Source of the DNA: Geomonas limicola | GTDB lineage: Bacteria > Desulfobacterota > Desulfuromonadia > Geobacterales > Geobacteraceae | Direction: 5' to 3' | NCBI RefSeq assembly: GCF_014193675.1 | Contig: NZ_BLXZ01000001.1 | Location: 806,001-870,000, forward strand | Length of the DNA stretch: 64,000 nt | Shown here: positions 46,901 to 54,504 of the stretch, piece after piece | Layout of the letters: each line of letters starts with the position of its first letter | Numbering within the stretch: position 1 is the first letter of the stretch | Made by a program: the position numbers and the translations under genes | The notes under the pieces: model-generated | What the model was told of the DNA's origin: nothing | Seen by the model: only the letters and a program-made list of their open reading frames with translations | Database searches by the model: none

Positions 46901-47430
46901 TATCCAAGCAACGCCACGGCGGCGGCGTTGCAGTCCACGTAGTTACCCTGGCTATCCACCACAAAGACGGCGGCAGGGGAGTTCTCGAAGTAGGAGCGGA
47001 ACTTGAGTTCGCTCTGCTGCAGGGCCAGGCTCCCCTTCTCGCGCTCCTCGGCCAGCCTGATCTGCGCTTCGGCCTCGCCGGCACGGAGCTGGGCCCGGCG
47101 CGCCACCTCGGTGAGCGCGGAGATCATGAGGCAGGTGACCAGGAACAGGGCGAGCGCGATGAGGTCGGGGGTATCCCGTGCAGCGAAGCTTCCCAACGGT
47201 TCCATGCTGAAGTACAGGGAGTAGAGCGCGGAGAGCAGCGTAGTAAGTAAGCCGGCGGCGACGCCACCGTACAGGACGGCGACCATCACCGCGGGAAAGA
47301 AGGTGACGTAGGGAGCCCGGGTGCCGAGTCCCCCCAGAAGAGCGAAGCGCAGCAGTGCCGCTGCGGCGAAACAAGACAAGGCTACCAGGTAGGGAAACCA
47401 GGAACGGCGGGGGATGGTGGGAAAAATCAT
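43984..47430 (-). CDS. Multi-PAS hybrid histidine kinase with DUF4118-like membrane domain
   Basis: About 1148 residues. Four hydrophobic helices at the start (about 10-110, KdpD/DUF4118-like: YVTFFPAVMVAVLYGGVAAG) anchor it. At least five PAS/PAC segments fill residues 140-770. The kinase core has the H-box GGVAHDFNNNLTVILGYAEL of the non-canonical HDFNN class, HATPase_c with DSGIGMD and GTGLGLATVYG, and a terminal receiver (VLLVEDEVSVRQMA; CLLTDVIMPGMNG). No Hpt is present, so the receiver is probably a cis regulator. I chose ATG at 47430, preceded by GCAGGTGCTC; TTG at 47442 is an alternative. The next gene downstream is the Hpt kinase, 173 bp away. Confidence 0.9.
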   Translation of the reverse strand: MIFPTIPRRSWFPYLVALSCFAAAALLRFALLGGLGTRAPYVTFFPAVMVAVLYGGVAAGLLTTLLSALYSLYFSMEPLGSFAARDTPDLIALALFLVTCLMISALTEVARRAQLRAGEAEAQIRLAEEREKGSLALQQSELKFRSYFENSPAAVFVVDSQGNYVDCNAAAVALLGYPLDELKRMRVPQLHPVEEQPQVLEQFAALLGTGRIDLETRLVRASGVPVWVSLRAVFLDDGHGIAYCQDITEQKQAVQSLGERLALREQLASVAATVPGVIHSYLMRPDGSSCFPYASPALERLYGVAPAELLRDAQPVLDLIHPEDAERLKRSIALSARTLEPWQEQFRINHPRRGVIWVEGHSVPQREPDGATLWHGFLHDVTHGKLSEQALRASSQFNRQIIDSAEEGIVVFGPDLRYQVWNPYLERFTGLRAAEVLGRHPCEVCPFLGCAEVLEHLERVLEGGGGAALEAAFYSELQGRTCWVSQSFSPLRGAQGRTVGVIGIVRDVTDRKLVEEELRSSEERFRTLVEQAGDAFFVHDLDGRFLDVNRRACESLGYSREELLQLNVFDLEQELDRETVLGHWRQLKPGEFRTVRGRQMRKDGSSFPVEIRLGCYLENEQTILLGLVRDISDREHSDELLREASRRMELAISAGGFGIWDLDVQSGTLVWSARMFELYGVNSEEFDGTRAFWMQCLHPEDLPRALAAGNAALEGSAEFDIEFRVVHPDGKVKSLKGVAVVVRDPQGNPLRMIGLNRDISERRSLEAQLIQAQKMEAVGRLAGGVAHDFNNNLTVILGYAELSRLVAIGSDTFHDYLGEIIKAAEHSRDITQQLLAFSRNEIIAPRRVDLNDLIRKTHKTLLRLIGEDVRLKLTLPEGLWPVLIDPAQINQIVMNLAVNARDAMPSGGTLSLETRNLHLDAVYCQNNPEARPGDWVQLTVSDSGIGMDREMLGHIFEPFYTTKGVGKGTGLGLATVYGIVRQNDGFIEVCSEPGRGAAFALCFPRLNREESREVPADQALAVGEGVVLLVEDEVSVRQMARLMLESAGYSVLVAGTPVEALELCKRPEQRIDCLLTDVIMPGMNGVELTQAVRALRPSVGMVYMSGYTADMIAHHGVLAQGVIFVQKPFDAKALCAKVQEAIRGVEPA

Positions 47431-47544
47431 GAGCACCTGCAAGGGGTCGGCAAATTTCTCATTATAATACCAGCCCCCGCAAGAAAGGGAAAGTGAATTT
47501 ATCCGATAACTACGCGGACCTGAACGATTGTCGGACAGCTCCCC

Positions 47545-47579
47545 GTGCTGGGATCCCGGAGCATTCCAAGTCCCAGCAC
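47545..47579. terminator. Hairpin downstream of the 83-residue protein gene
   Basis: The arms GTGCTGGGA / TCCCAGCAC flank a 17-nt loop, 15 bp after the stop of the minus-strand small gene. It has no T-run, so its role as a terminator is uncertain. Confidence 0.35.
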
Positions 47580-47593
47580 CCAGGAGAGCGACG

Positions 47594-47845
47594 TTACCAG
47601 CCGGCGGGGCGCAGGGTGCCGCTGTGGGTGACGAGGTGGCCGCGCTGGGTCAGCTGGCGGCGCCGGTACAGGCTTTTCAGGCGCTTCCCCTGCTGCAGCA
47701 ACCCTGCTGCCGCACCGGTCTCCGACGACCCCGCGCAGCATGAGGTGTGTGCTTCCGGGTGCGCGGCGGCGGGGTTTTCCTGGACCGGGAAAAGGTAGGG
47801 GTGCACGAACGGGAAGACCTTACTGAAGTGGAAAAGTGAGAACAT
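47594..47845 (-). CDS. 83-residue protein of unknown function
   Basis: No family recognised. The N-terminus is aromatic and hydrophobic (MFSLFHFSKVFPFVHPYLF), the middle has a vicinal Cys pair (TSCCAGSS near 35-42), and the C-terminal third is strongly basic (KRLKSLYRRRQLTQRGHL). Third codon positions are about 85 percent G or C and the ribosome-binding site is strong (CCAGGAG, seven bases before ATG), so I consider it a real gene. It is divergent from the ferredoxin gene at 48158, with a 312-bp shared upstream region. Confidence 0.65.
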   Translation of the reverse strand: MFSLFHFSKVFPFVHPYLFPVQENPAAAHPEAHTSCCAGSSETGAAAGLLQQGKRLKSLYRRRQLTQRGHLVTHSGTLRPAGW

Positions 47846-48157
47846 GACGCAGCTCCTGGATAACCGTTCTTTGAACCTGTCATCCGGCTTTTCATGCTGC
47901 GTGCCAGCAGCCAGCTCAGGCTAGGTACCTGAACCTGCACGCAAATGGAGAGAGGCCGAGTCCTCTTCTTTGTAAAACCTGTGCAGCTCGCGAACATCCT
48001 CTCTTCAGGGTTTGCACAGCTCGGCATCGCGACGAGAGGTGTGCCCGGACCGTGATCGCGCTGTCCAAGGAGGGGCATTAAGAAACACTCAAGTTCTCCC
48101 CTGCAGCGACCGAGTCTTTAAAATTAACACTAGTTAATTTATTTCGACGAGGTTGTC
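47846..48157. promoter_or_regulatory. Divergent promoter region between the 83-residue protein and ferredoxin genes
   Basis: 312 bp without a gene. The only clear element is the palindrome at 48122-48139. The segment 47970-48045 contains related words (TGTGCAGCTCGCG and TGCACAGCTCGGCATCGCG) that could fold, but I see no recognised riboswitch. Confidence 0.4.
48122..48139. promoter_or_regulatory. Perfect palindromic operator candidate
   Basis: AATTAAC-ACTA-GTTAATT has perfect 7-bp arms with a 4-nt centre and ends 18 bp before the ferredoxin-gene ATG, so a bound regulator would block initiation. No regulator gene is adjacent, except that the ferredoxin protein itself has a winged-helix-like N-terminus. 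Confidence 0.65.
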
Positions 48158-49456
48158 ATGGCCGATACGAAACGGGCGGAATCGCTCCCCTACCATCAAC
48201 TCGTAGAGCGCATCAACCGCTTTCCCCAGGGAGCTCCCGCCTCGGAGCTTTTGGAGCGGATCCTGCGCATCCTGTTCACCGAACGCGAAGCGGCCTTGGT
48301 CGCCCAGCTCCCGCTGCGCCCTTTTTCGGCAGCCAAGGCCGCCAGGGTCTGGCGGGTGAGCGAGTCGGAGGCACGGCGCCAGCTCGAGGAACTGGCCGCG
48401 CGTGCCATCCTGGTCGACCTGGACCACGACGGCGACACCAGGTACTTCTTGCCGCCCCCCATGGCCGGCTTCTTCGAGTTCTCCCTGATGCGGGTGCGCA
48501 CCGATCTGGACCAGGACGAGCTCTCCCGGCTCTTCTTCGAGTACCTCAACGTGCGCCAGGAGTTCATCGAGGAGCTCTTCGCCCGCGGAGAGACCAAGCT
48601 TGGTCGGGTCTTTGTGAACGAGACGGTACTGCCGCCGGAGCTCACCGCGCAGGTGCTCGATTACGAACGGGCCAGCGAGGTGATCCGCAGTGCGAGCCAC
48701 ATCGCCGTGGGGCTTTGCTACTGCCGCAACAAGATGGCACACCTGGAGCGGGCCTGTGAGGCGCCGCTGGACAACTGCATGACCTTCAACCAGGTGGCGC
48801 GCTCCCTCATCAAAAACGGCAGCGCCCGGCAGGTGGAGGCGGCCGAGGGGCTCGCCTTGTTGCAGCAGGCGCGGCAGCTTAACCTGGTGCAGTGCGGCGA
48901 CAACGTGCAGCGCGAGGTGAACTTCATCTGCCACTGCTGCGGCTGCTGCTGCGAGGCGCTGCTTGCCCTGCGCCGGCTCGCCATCCCGCACCGGCAGTAC
49001 AGCACCAACTACCAGGCCAAGATCGAGACGGCCCGCTGCAACGGCTGCGGCAACTGCCTCAGGTACTGTCCGGTCGAGGCGCTAACGCTCGAGAAGGGGG
49101 AAGTTCAGGCAGGGAAGAGGGGGAATGCGCGGCTTTTAGAGGAGCTTTGCCTGGGGTGCGGGGTCTGCGTGGGAAACTGTCCGAGCCGGGCGCTGGTGCT
49201 GGTGGCGCGGCCCGAGCGGATCGTGACGCCGGTAAACGCGGCGCACCGGGTGGTGTTGATGGCCATCGAGCGCGGTACCTTGCAGCACCTCATCTTCGAC
49301 AACCAGGCTCACTTCAGCCACCGCGCCATGGCCACCATCTTCGGGGCGATCCTGAGGCTCGGCCCGGTGCAGCGGCTTTTGGCCAGCCAGCAGCTCAAGT
49401 CGCGCTTTCTCGAGCGGATCTTTAAGGACGTGGACATCACCGACTTTTCGGAATGA
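48158..49456 (+). CDS. Cys-rich 4Fe-4S dicluster protein with helix-turn-helix-like N-terminus
   Basis: A 432-residue protein. Residues 20-95 have a winged-helix flavour (LLERILRILFTEREAALVAQ, then RVSESEARRQLEELAARAIL). A Cys motif GLCYCRNKMAHLERAC...NCMTF lies near 186-210, a cluster CHCCGCCC near 264-271, and two ferredoxin motifs CNGCGNCLRYCP and CLGCGVCVGNCP near 300-350. The C-terminus (about 370-432) is helical. Related dicluster proteins occur in metal-reducing bacteria; the electron partners are unknown. The start has GACGAGG before ATG and lies directly after the palindromic operator. Confidence 0.85.
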   Translation: MADTKRAESLPYHQLVERINRFPQGAPASELLERILRILFTEREAALVAQLPLRPFSAAKAARVWRVSESEARRQLEELAARAILVDLDHDGDTRYFLPPPMAGFFEFSLMRVRTDLDQDELSRLFFEYLNVRQEFIEELFARGETKLGRVFVNETVLPPELTAQVLDYERASEVIRSASHIAVGLCYCRNKMAHLERACEAPLDNCMTFNQVARSLIKNGSARQVEAAEGLALLQQARQLNLVQCGDNVQREVNFICHCCGCCCEALLALRRLAIPHRQYSTNYQAKIETARCNGCGNCLRYCPVEALTLEKGEVQAGKRGNARLLEELCLGCGVCVGNCPSRALVLVARPERIVTPVNAAHRVVLMAIERGTLQHLIFDNQAHFSHRAMATIFGAILRLGPVQRLLASQQLKSRFLERIFKDVDITDFSE

Positions 49457-49473
49457 GGGCTGGCAACGGGGGG

Positions 49474-51357
49474 CTAACTCTTCTTGCCCCGCGTCGATTT
49501 ACGCGCAGGCTTCGCCGCCGTCTTCCCGGCAGCGCTTTTCTGGGCCGGCTCCGCCTTTGCCGGGTTCTTCGCCGCGTCGATCCAGGCCGAAATCTCCCGG
49601 CCGCTTTTGAGGACGCTCTCCGGCAACTCCAGCTTGAGCTTGTCGGCGAGCGCCCGGGCGTAGCGCAGCTGCCCCTCGCTCGGACTGCTCCCCTCGCCCC
49701 GCTCCACCGGTTTCGCGTAGCCCATCTTGGCGTGCACCCCCTTGCAGAAGCGCTGCCAGGTCTCCTTGTTCTCCACCACCAGGTCGAGAAACCCCTCCAT
49801 GCGGCGGGTGAGGTCGTAGTCGATCACCCAGGGGTGCTTCTCCCTTAAGTAGTCCACCAGCGTTTCACCCGGCGGCAGCGGCACCACCTTCCCCTTCTCC
49901 TCGCGCACGTAGCCGCGGTCGGTGATGTTCTTGGTGATCGAGGCGTAGGTCGAGGGCCGGCCGATCTCCAGCCGCTCCAGCTCTTTCACCAGTGAGCCGA
50001 AGGTGAAGCGCCCCGGCGGCTTGGTCTTCTTCTCGTCCAGGCTCTCCCCGAGCTTGGGGACCAACTCGCCGACCGCCACCTCGGGGAGCGCCTGCAGCGG
50101 ATCCTCCTCCCCGCGCGGTTCCTTCTCCTCTTCCGAATCACTGTAGACCTTCAGGAACCCGTCGAACTTGAGGACCCGGCCGTTCGCCTTGAACTTCTCG
50201 CCGGCCACCTCGAAGAGGAGCGTCGTCGCGTCGTAGAGCGCCGGCGCCATCTGGCTCGCCACCGCACGGCGGAATATGAGGTCGTAGAGCCTCGCGTGCT
50301 CTGCAGTGAGCCCCTCGCGCGAAATCAGCGCCGCTATCTCGTTAAGGGAATGCATGTGGGTGGGCCGGATCCCCTCGTGGGCGTCGGCCTGGCTGTTCTT
50401 GGAGGCGAAGCGGTTCGGCTTGTCGGGGAGGTAGTGAGCTCCCAGCGTCCCGGTCAGAAAGGCGCGCAGCTCGGCGATGAACTCGTCGGCCATGCGCACC
50501 GAGTCGGTGCGGTGGTAGGTGATGAGCCCCTGCTCGAAGAGCGCCTGGGCGAGCCGCATGGTCTGCTCGGGAGCGAGCTTGAGGCGTGCCGCGGCGGCCG
50601 CCTGCAGGTCGACCGTGGTGAAGGGGGGCTTGGGCGATTGCCGGGTCTCCCGGCGCTGCACCTTCTCGGTCAGGGCAAAGCGCTCCCCCTGTATTGCCTC
50701 GACGATCGCCTGGGCCTCGGCCTGCACCTCGAACTTGCCGCGCAGGTGGCGCGCGCTGAACCGGGTCCCGTTTTTCTCCAGGAGGATCGAGAGTATCCAG
50801 TAAGGGGCCGGCACGAAGGCGCGGATCTCGCGTTCCCGGTCCACCACCAGGCGCACCGCGGGGGACTGCACCCGTCCGACGCTGAACTTGCCCCGCAGGT
50901 CCCGGCTTGCCTGCGGCGAGAGGAGGTAACCCACCAGCCGGTCCCCGACCCTGCGCCCGAGAAAGGCGTGGTAGAGCCCGGCGTTGGTCCTTTCGAAGGG
51001 GACCGCACGCGAGAGCGCCTCCTTGAGCCCCTTCTCGGTCACCTCGAAGATCTCCAGGCGCAGACAGGCCTTGGCGACCTGGTGCACCTCCTCGAAGACG
51101 TGGTTCGAGATCGCGTACCCTTCGCGGTCGGGGTCGCCCGCCAGCATCACGGTCTCCCCCTGGGCCGCCTTGCGCAGTTCGCGGGGGAGGTCCTTCTTTC
51201 GGTCGTGGTAGACGAAGTTCGGCTGGTAGCTTAAAAGGTCGACTCCCAGGCTCGACTCCGGGAGATCCTTGAAGTGGCCGACCGTGGACATGGTCTTTGA
51301 CTTCAGGATCGACTGTATCTTGCGCGCCTTGGTGGGCGACTCGACGATGATGAGCAT
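49474..51357 (-). CDS. Type IA DNA topoisomerase without zinc ribbons
   Basis: A 627-residue type IA enzyme that relaxes negatively supercoiled DNA. The TOPRIM core has IVESPTK (E6) and DPDREG (D75, D77), and the catalytic Tyr is Y281 in TYHRTDSVRM. The four-domain core is complete to about residue 540. Instead of the C-terminal Cys4 zinc ribbons of the usual TopA there is a short helical module (SPSEGQLRYARALADKLKLE) and a Lys/Ala-rich tail (KKS end). This suggests an accessory topoisomerase rather than the housekeeping one. ATG at 51357 gives the canonical MLIIVESPTK start. It is divergent from the toxin-antitoxin genes. Confidence 0.93.
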   Translation of the reverse strand: MLIIVESPTKARKIQSILKSKTMSTVGHFKDLPESSLGVDLLSYQPNFVYHDRKKDLPRELRKAAQGETVMLAGDPDREGYAISNHVFEEVHQVAKACLRLEIFEVTEKGLKEALSRAVPFERTNAGLYHAFLGRRVGDRLVGYLLSPQASRDLRGKFSVGRVQSPAVRLVVDREREIRAFVPAPYWILSILLEKNGTRFSARHLRGKFEVQAEAQAIVEAIQGERFALTEKVQRRETRQSPKPPFTTVDLQAAAAARLKLAPEQTMRLAQALFEQGLITYHRTDSVRMADEFIAELRAFLTGTLGAHYLPDKPNRFASKNSQADAHEGIRPTHMHSLNEIAALISREGLTAEHARLYDLIFRRAVASQMAPALYDATTLLFEVAGEKFKANGRVLKFDGFLKVYSDSEEEKEPRGEEDPLQALPEVAVGELVPKLGESLDEKKTKPPGRFTFGSLVKELERLEIGRPSTYASITKNITDRGYVREEKGKVVPLPPGETLVDYLREKHPWVIDYDLTRRMEGFLDLVVENKETWQRFCKGVHAKMGYAKPVERGEGSSPSEGQLRYARALADKLKLELPESVLKSGREISAWIDAAKNPAKAEPAQKSAAGKTAAKPARKSTRGKKS

Positions 51358-51415
51358 GAAAGGCTCCGCGGTGGACAGATCGGTTCGGGAATCTTGCCGG
51401 CTGAAACCTGCTGTG

Positions 51416-51431
51416 GTACAGTGAGCTGTAC
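51416..51431. promoter_or_regulatory. Autoregulatory operator of yefM-yoeB
   Basis: GTACAG-TGAG-CTGTAC is a perfect inverted repeat located 21 bp before the yefM ATG, with the flanks extending it imperfectly (TGTG / AACA). YefM proteins are known to bind operators with TGTACA-type hexamers. The site also lies upstream of the divergent topoisomerase gene, so both could be controlled. Confidence 0.75.
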
Positions 51432-51452
51432 AACAGAGCAACGAGGTATTAC

Positions 51453-51704
51453 ATGAAATTGATAACCTACACATCGGTACGAAGTAATCTTGCCCAGACC
51501 ATGGACAACGTCTGCGACGACCACTCCCCGGTCATTATAACCCGCAAGGCTGCTCAGTCCGTCGTGATGATGTCATTGGAGGACTACCACGCCCTCGAGG
51601 AAACAGCCTACCTGCTCCGCAGCCCGAAAAACGCCCGACGCTTGCTGGAGTCGATGGCTGAGCTGGAAGCCGGTAAGGGAACGGAGAGGGAACTTTCCGA
51701 GTGA
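51453..51704 (+). CDS. yefM: YefM-type antitoxin
   Basis: An 83-residue Phd/YefM antitoxin. The N-terminal DNA-binding half has TYTSVRSNLAQTMDNVCDDH and VIITRKAAQSVVMMSLEDYHALEETAYLL, both diagnostic. The C-terminal part (SPKNARRLLESMAELEAGKG) is the toxin-binding helix. ACGAGGTATTAC precedes ATG. The stop overlaps the GTG start of yoeB. Confidence 0.95.
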   Translation: MKLITYTSVRSNLAQTMDNVCDDHSPVIITRKAAQSVVMMSLEDYHALEETAYLLRSPKNARRLLESMAELEAGKGTERELSE

Positions 51705-51955
51705 AGCTTATCTTTTCGGAACACGCCTGGGAGGACTACCTCTACTGGCAGGCTAACGACAAGAAGATCCTCAAGCGTATCAACGCCCTGCTCCGTGAAA
51801 TACAGAGGACACCGTTCGAAGGCATTGGCAAACCGGAACCACTACGCCACGCGCTCACCGGTTACTGGTCCCGCCGGATCAATGATGAACATCGAATCGT
51901 CTACCAGATCGATGACGATGCGCTCCTCATCGCCCAACTCCGCTACCACTACTAA
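51701..51955 (+). CDS. yoeB: YoeB-type mRNA interferase toxin
   Basis: An 84-residue ribosome-dependent endoribonuclease. The catalytic residues known from E. coli YoeB are present at the same numbers: E46, R65, H83 and Y84 (C-terminal RYHY). The length matches the family exactly, and no lesion is seen, so it should be active. The start is GTG, overlapping the antitoxin stop (GTGA), which couples synthesis of the two. It is convergent with recD2. Confidence 0.96.
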   Translation: MKLIFSEHAWEDYLYWQANDKKILKRINALLREIQRTPFEGIGKPEPLRHALTGYWSRRINDEHRIVYQIDDDALLIAQLRYHY

Positions 51956-52010
51956 CGCCATCCCCTACCGCAACGAATCTGCCTGCACCCACGGATAACA
52001 GTTTCCCCCC

Positions 52011-54191
52011 TCAGGACGCCAGCCTCCCCGCCAATTTGGTGAGCCGGCGCTGGGACTTGTGGTTCTTGACCGCCATGGCGAGCGCCTTCGGCTCGGCGAT
52101 CAGCACCACCAGCTTCTTGCCGCGGGTGACGGCGGTGTAGATCAGGTTGCGCTCCAGCATGGTGTAGTGCTGCAGGGCAAGCGGAATTACCACCGCGCCG
52201 TACTCCGAGCCCTGGCTCTTGTGGATGCTGGTGGCGTAGGCAAGCGAGAGTTCGTCCAGTTCGCCGAACTCGTAGGGGACCAGGCGCTCCTCGAACTCCA
52301 CGGAAAGATTCCCCTCTTCCAGGTCCACCGAAACGATCCTGCCGATGTCACCGTTGAAGACTTCCTTGTCGTAGTTGTTCACGGTCTGCAGCACCTTGTC
52401 GCCGGGGGCGAAGCTGGTGCCGAAACGGGTCACCTTGGGTTCCGCGCCGCCGTTTAACGCCTGTTGCAGTTCGGCGTTCAGCGAACGCGCGCCCAGTCCC
52501 CCACGGTTCATGGGGGTGAGCACCTGGATGTCCCGCACCGGGTCGAGGCCGAAGCGCTTCGGGATCCGCTCGGTCACCACCTGCATGAGTTTCGCGTAGA
52601 GGTCCTCTGGTCCGGTTGCCGGTATCAGGTAAAAGTCCGAGAGCTCCTTGGTCTCGTCCTTCATCGGCAGCTCGCCCGAGTTGATGCGGTGCGCGTTAAC
52701 GATGATCTTCGAGGTGGCGGCCTGCCTGAAGATCTCGGTGAGCCGCACCGTGGGGATCGCACCCGAGGCGATGACGTCGGACAGCACGCACCCCGGACCT
52801 ACCGAGGGGAGCTGGTCCACGTCCCCCACCAACAGGAGCGCGGCCCGGTCCGGGATGGCCGGCAGCAGCTTGTTCATCAGCACCACGTCGACCATCGAGG
52901 ATTCGTCCAGGACCACCAGGTCGGTCTCCAGCTGCAGCTCACGGCCCCGCTTGAAGTCGAAGCGCTGGGGATCGAACTCCAACAGGCGGTGGATGGTCTT
53001 CGCCTCGATGCCCGTCGATTCGCTGAGCCGCTTGGCGGCACGTCCGGTCGGCGCGCAGAGCGCGATGCGCAGGTGGCGCGCGGCGAGGATACTCAGGATG
53101 CTGTTCACCAGGGTGGTCTTCCCAACCCCCGGGCCGCCGGTGATCACCAGGACCTTGCTGGTAAGGGCCAGCCGCACCGCCTCGCGCTGCGATTCCGAAA
53201 GGGTCAGTCCCGTCTCCTTTTCAACCCAGGGGAGCGCCCGTTCCGCCACGATCTCGCCCCAGGGGGGCGCACCCGGAGTAAGGCGGGCAAATCCGGCGGC
53301 GACGCCGATCTCCGCGCGGTAGAGCGGCATCAGGAAAAGGCACTGTCGGCCGGAGATCTCCTCCTCGACCAGGTTTTCCTCGGCGACCTCCGCATCGATG
53401 GCGGCATCGATCACAGCTCGTGGTATCTCCAGAAGCTCTGCCGCCTGCCCGGCCAAATCGTCGCGGGGTGCCGCGCAGTGGCCGCTCCCCGACAGCTCCT
53501 GCAGGACGTGGCGCACGCCGGCCCGGGCCCTGAGCGGCGAGTCGGAGGCGATCCCCAGGGTGCGCGCCAGGGTGTCGGCGGTCTTGAAGCCGACCCCGTG
53601 GATGTCGAGAGCCAGCCGGTAGGGGTTCTCGGTCACCCGTACGATCGCCTCGTTGCCGTAGGTCTTGTAGATGCGCACGGCGCGGGAGGTCCCCAGGCCA
53701 TGCGACTGCAAAAAGACCATGATCTCGCGTACCGCCTTCTGCTCGACCCAGGCCACCGCCACCTTTTCGGTCCGTTTGGGCCCGATCCCCGGCAGCTCCA
53801 GGAGCCGTTCCGGGCTCGCCTCGATCACCTCGAAGACCTGTGCCCCGAAGGCCTGCACCAGCTTTTTCGCAAAGTGGGGCCCGATCCCCTTTACCATCCC
53901 CGAGCCCAGGTACTTCTCGATCCCCTCCAGGGTGGTGGGCTGCACCACCTGCAGATGGGTCGCCTTGAACTGCAGCCCGTGCGTCTTGTCGTTGTACCAG
54001 CTGCCGGTGCACTCCAGGTACTCCCCCGGCGTCACCGAGGCGGCCGACCCGGTCACCGTCACCAGTTCCCGGCGTCCGGTAACCTTCACCCGCAAGACGC
54101 AAAAGCCGGTCTCCTCGCTGTGAAAGGTGACCCTTTCCAGGGTCCCGGCCAGGCGTTCCGCGGGGGTGTCTGCAAAACTGGTCTGCTTCAT
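52011..54191 (-). CDS. recD2: RecD2-type ATP-dependent DNA helicase
   Basis: A 726-residue SF1B 5'-3' helicase acting in replication-fork and mismatch-repair transactions independent of RecBC. The RecD2-specific N-terminal region is present, with helix-hairpin-helix motifs ([18 protein letters not shown]). Walker [13 protein letters not shown] lies near residues 350-361, motif [11 protein letters not shown], motif [16 protein letters not shown] and motif [16 protein letters not shown] at 54191 ([10 protein letters not shown]) follows AGAGGCTCG; an upstream in-frame ATG is unconvincing. It stands alone, between a live and a dead antitoxin gene. Confidence 0.95.
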   Translation of the reverse strand: MKQTSFADTPAERLAGTLERVTFHSEETGFCVLRVKVTGRRELVTVTGSAASVTPGEYLECTGSWYNDKTHGLQFKATHLQVVQPTTLEGIEKYLGSGMVKGIGPHFAKKLVQAFGAQVFEVIEASPERLLELPGIGPKRTEKVAVAWVEQKAVREIMVFLQSHGLGTSRAVRIYKTYGNEAIVRVTENPYRLALDIHGVGFKTADTLARTLGIASDSPLRARAGVRHVLQELSGSGHCAAPRDDLAGQAAELLEIPRAVIDAAIDAEVAEENLVEEEISGRQCLFLMPLYRAEIGVAAGFARLTPGAPPWGEIVAERALPWVEKETGLTLSESQREAVRLALTSKVLVITGGPGVGKTTLVNSILSILAARHLRIALCAPTGRAAKRLSESTGIEAKTIHRLLEFDPQRFDFKRGRELQLETDLVVLDESSMVDVVLMNKLLPAIPDRAALLLVGDVDQLPSVGPGCVLSDVIASGAIPTVRLTEIFRQAATSKIIVNAHRINSGELPMKDETKELSDFYLIPATGPEDLYAKLMQVVTERIPKRFGLDPVRDIQVLTPMNRGGLGARSLNAELQQALNGGAEPKVTRFGTSFAPGDKVLQTVNNYDKEVFNGDIGRIVSVDLEEGNLSVEFEERLVPYEFGELDELSLAYATSIHKSQGSEYGAVVIPLALQHYTMLERNLIYTAVTRGKKLVVLIAEPKALAMAVKNHKSQRRLTKLAGRLAS

Positions 54192-54326
54192 CGAGCCTCT
54201 TGCTAAGTAGTCTGTGTCAGCTGGTAGCGGATTATAGGCGAAAAGAGCCGTTGCGTCCGCAATTATTGTCAAAAGGATCGCACCACGGCAACCGGGGATT
54301 AAACTTGCCCAGCTTCACTCCCTATA

Positions 54327-54462
54327 GTACAGTAACCCGCATTAGTATACAGACAGGAACACAATGAAATCAATCAGCTACCCTTCCGCCCGGTACTCTT
54401 AGCAGCAACCACGGACAGGGTCTGCGACGACCACGCCTCGACACTAAACACCCGCGCTGCGC
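54327..54462 (+). pseudogene. Decayed yefM antitoxin gene with operator half-site
   Basis: From ATG at 54364 the sequence encodes MKSISYPSARYS followed by a stop. Shifting frame by one base restores AATTDRVCDDHASTLNTRAA, which aligns with the antitoxin pattern AQTMDNVCDDHSPVIITRKA. The 15-mer GTCTGCGACGACCAC is identical in both genes, at 54420 and 51510. The half-operator GTACAG at 54327 lies 37 bp before the ATG, exactly as in the living gene. No toxin gene follows. So a second yefM was present and decayed by frameshift and deletion. Confidence 0.8.
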
Positions 54463-54504
54463 CGGGCTTACGAATCACTCGTGCAGATAACGGGAGGGAC
54501 ACTC

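Noticed and set aside
47846..48121. Possible c-di-GMP (GEMM) riboswitch, because words like GCAAACC and CACGCAAA occur
   Set aside because: The order and spacing of the conserved GEMM elements and the required stems do not match on either strand.
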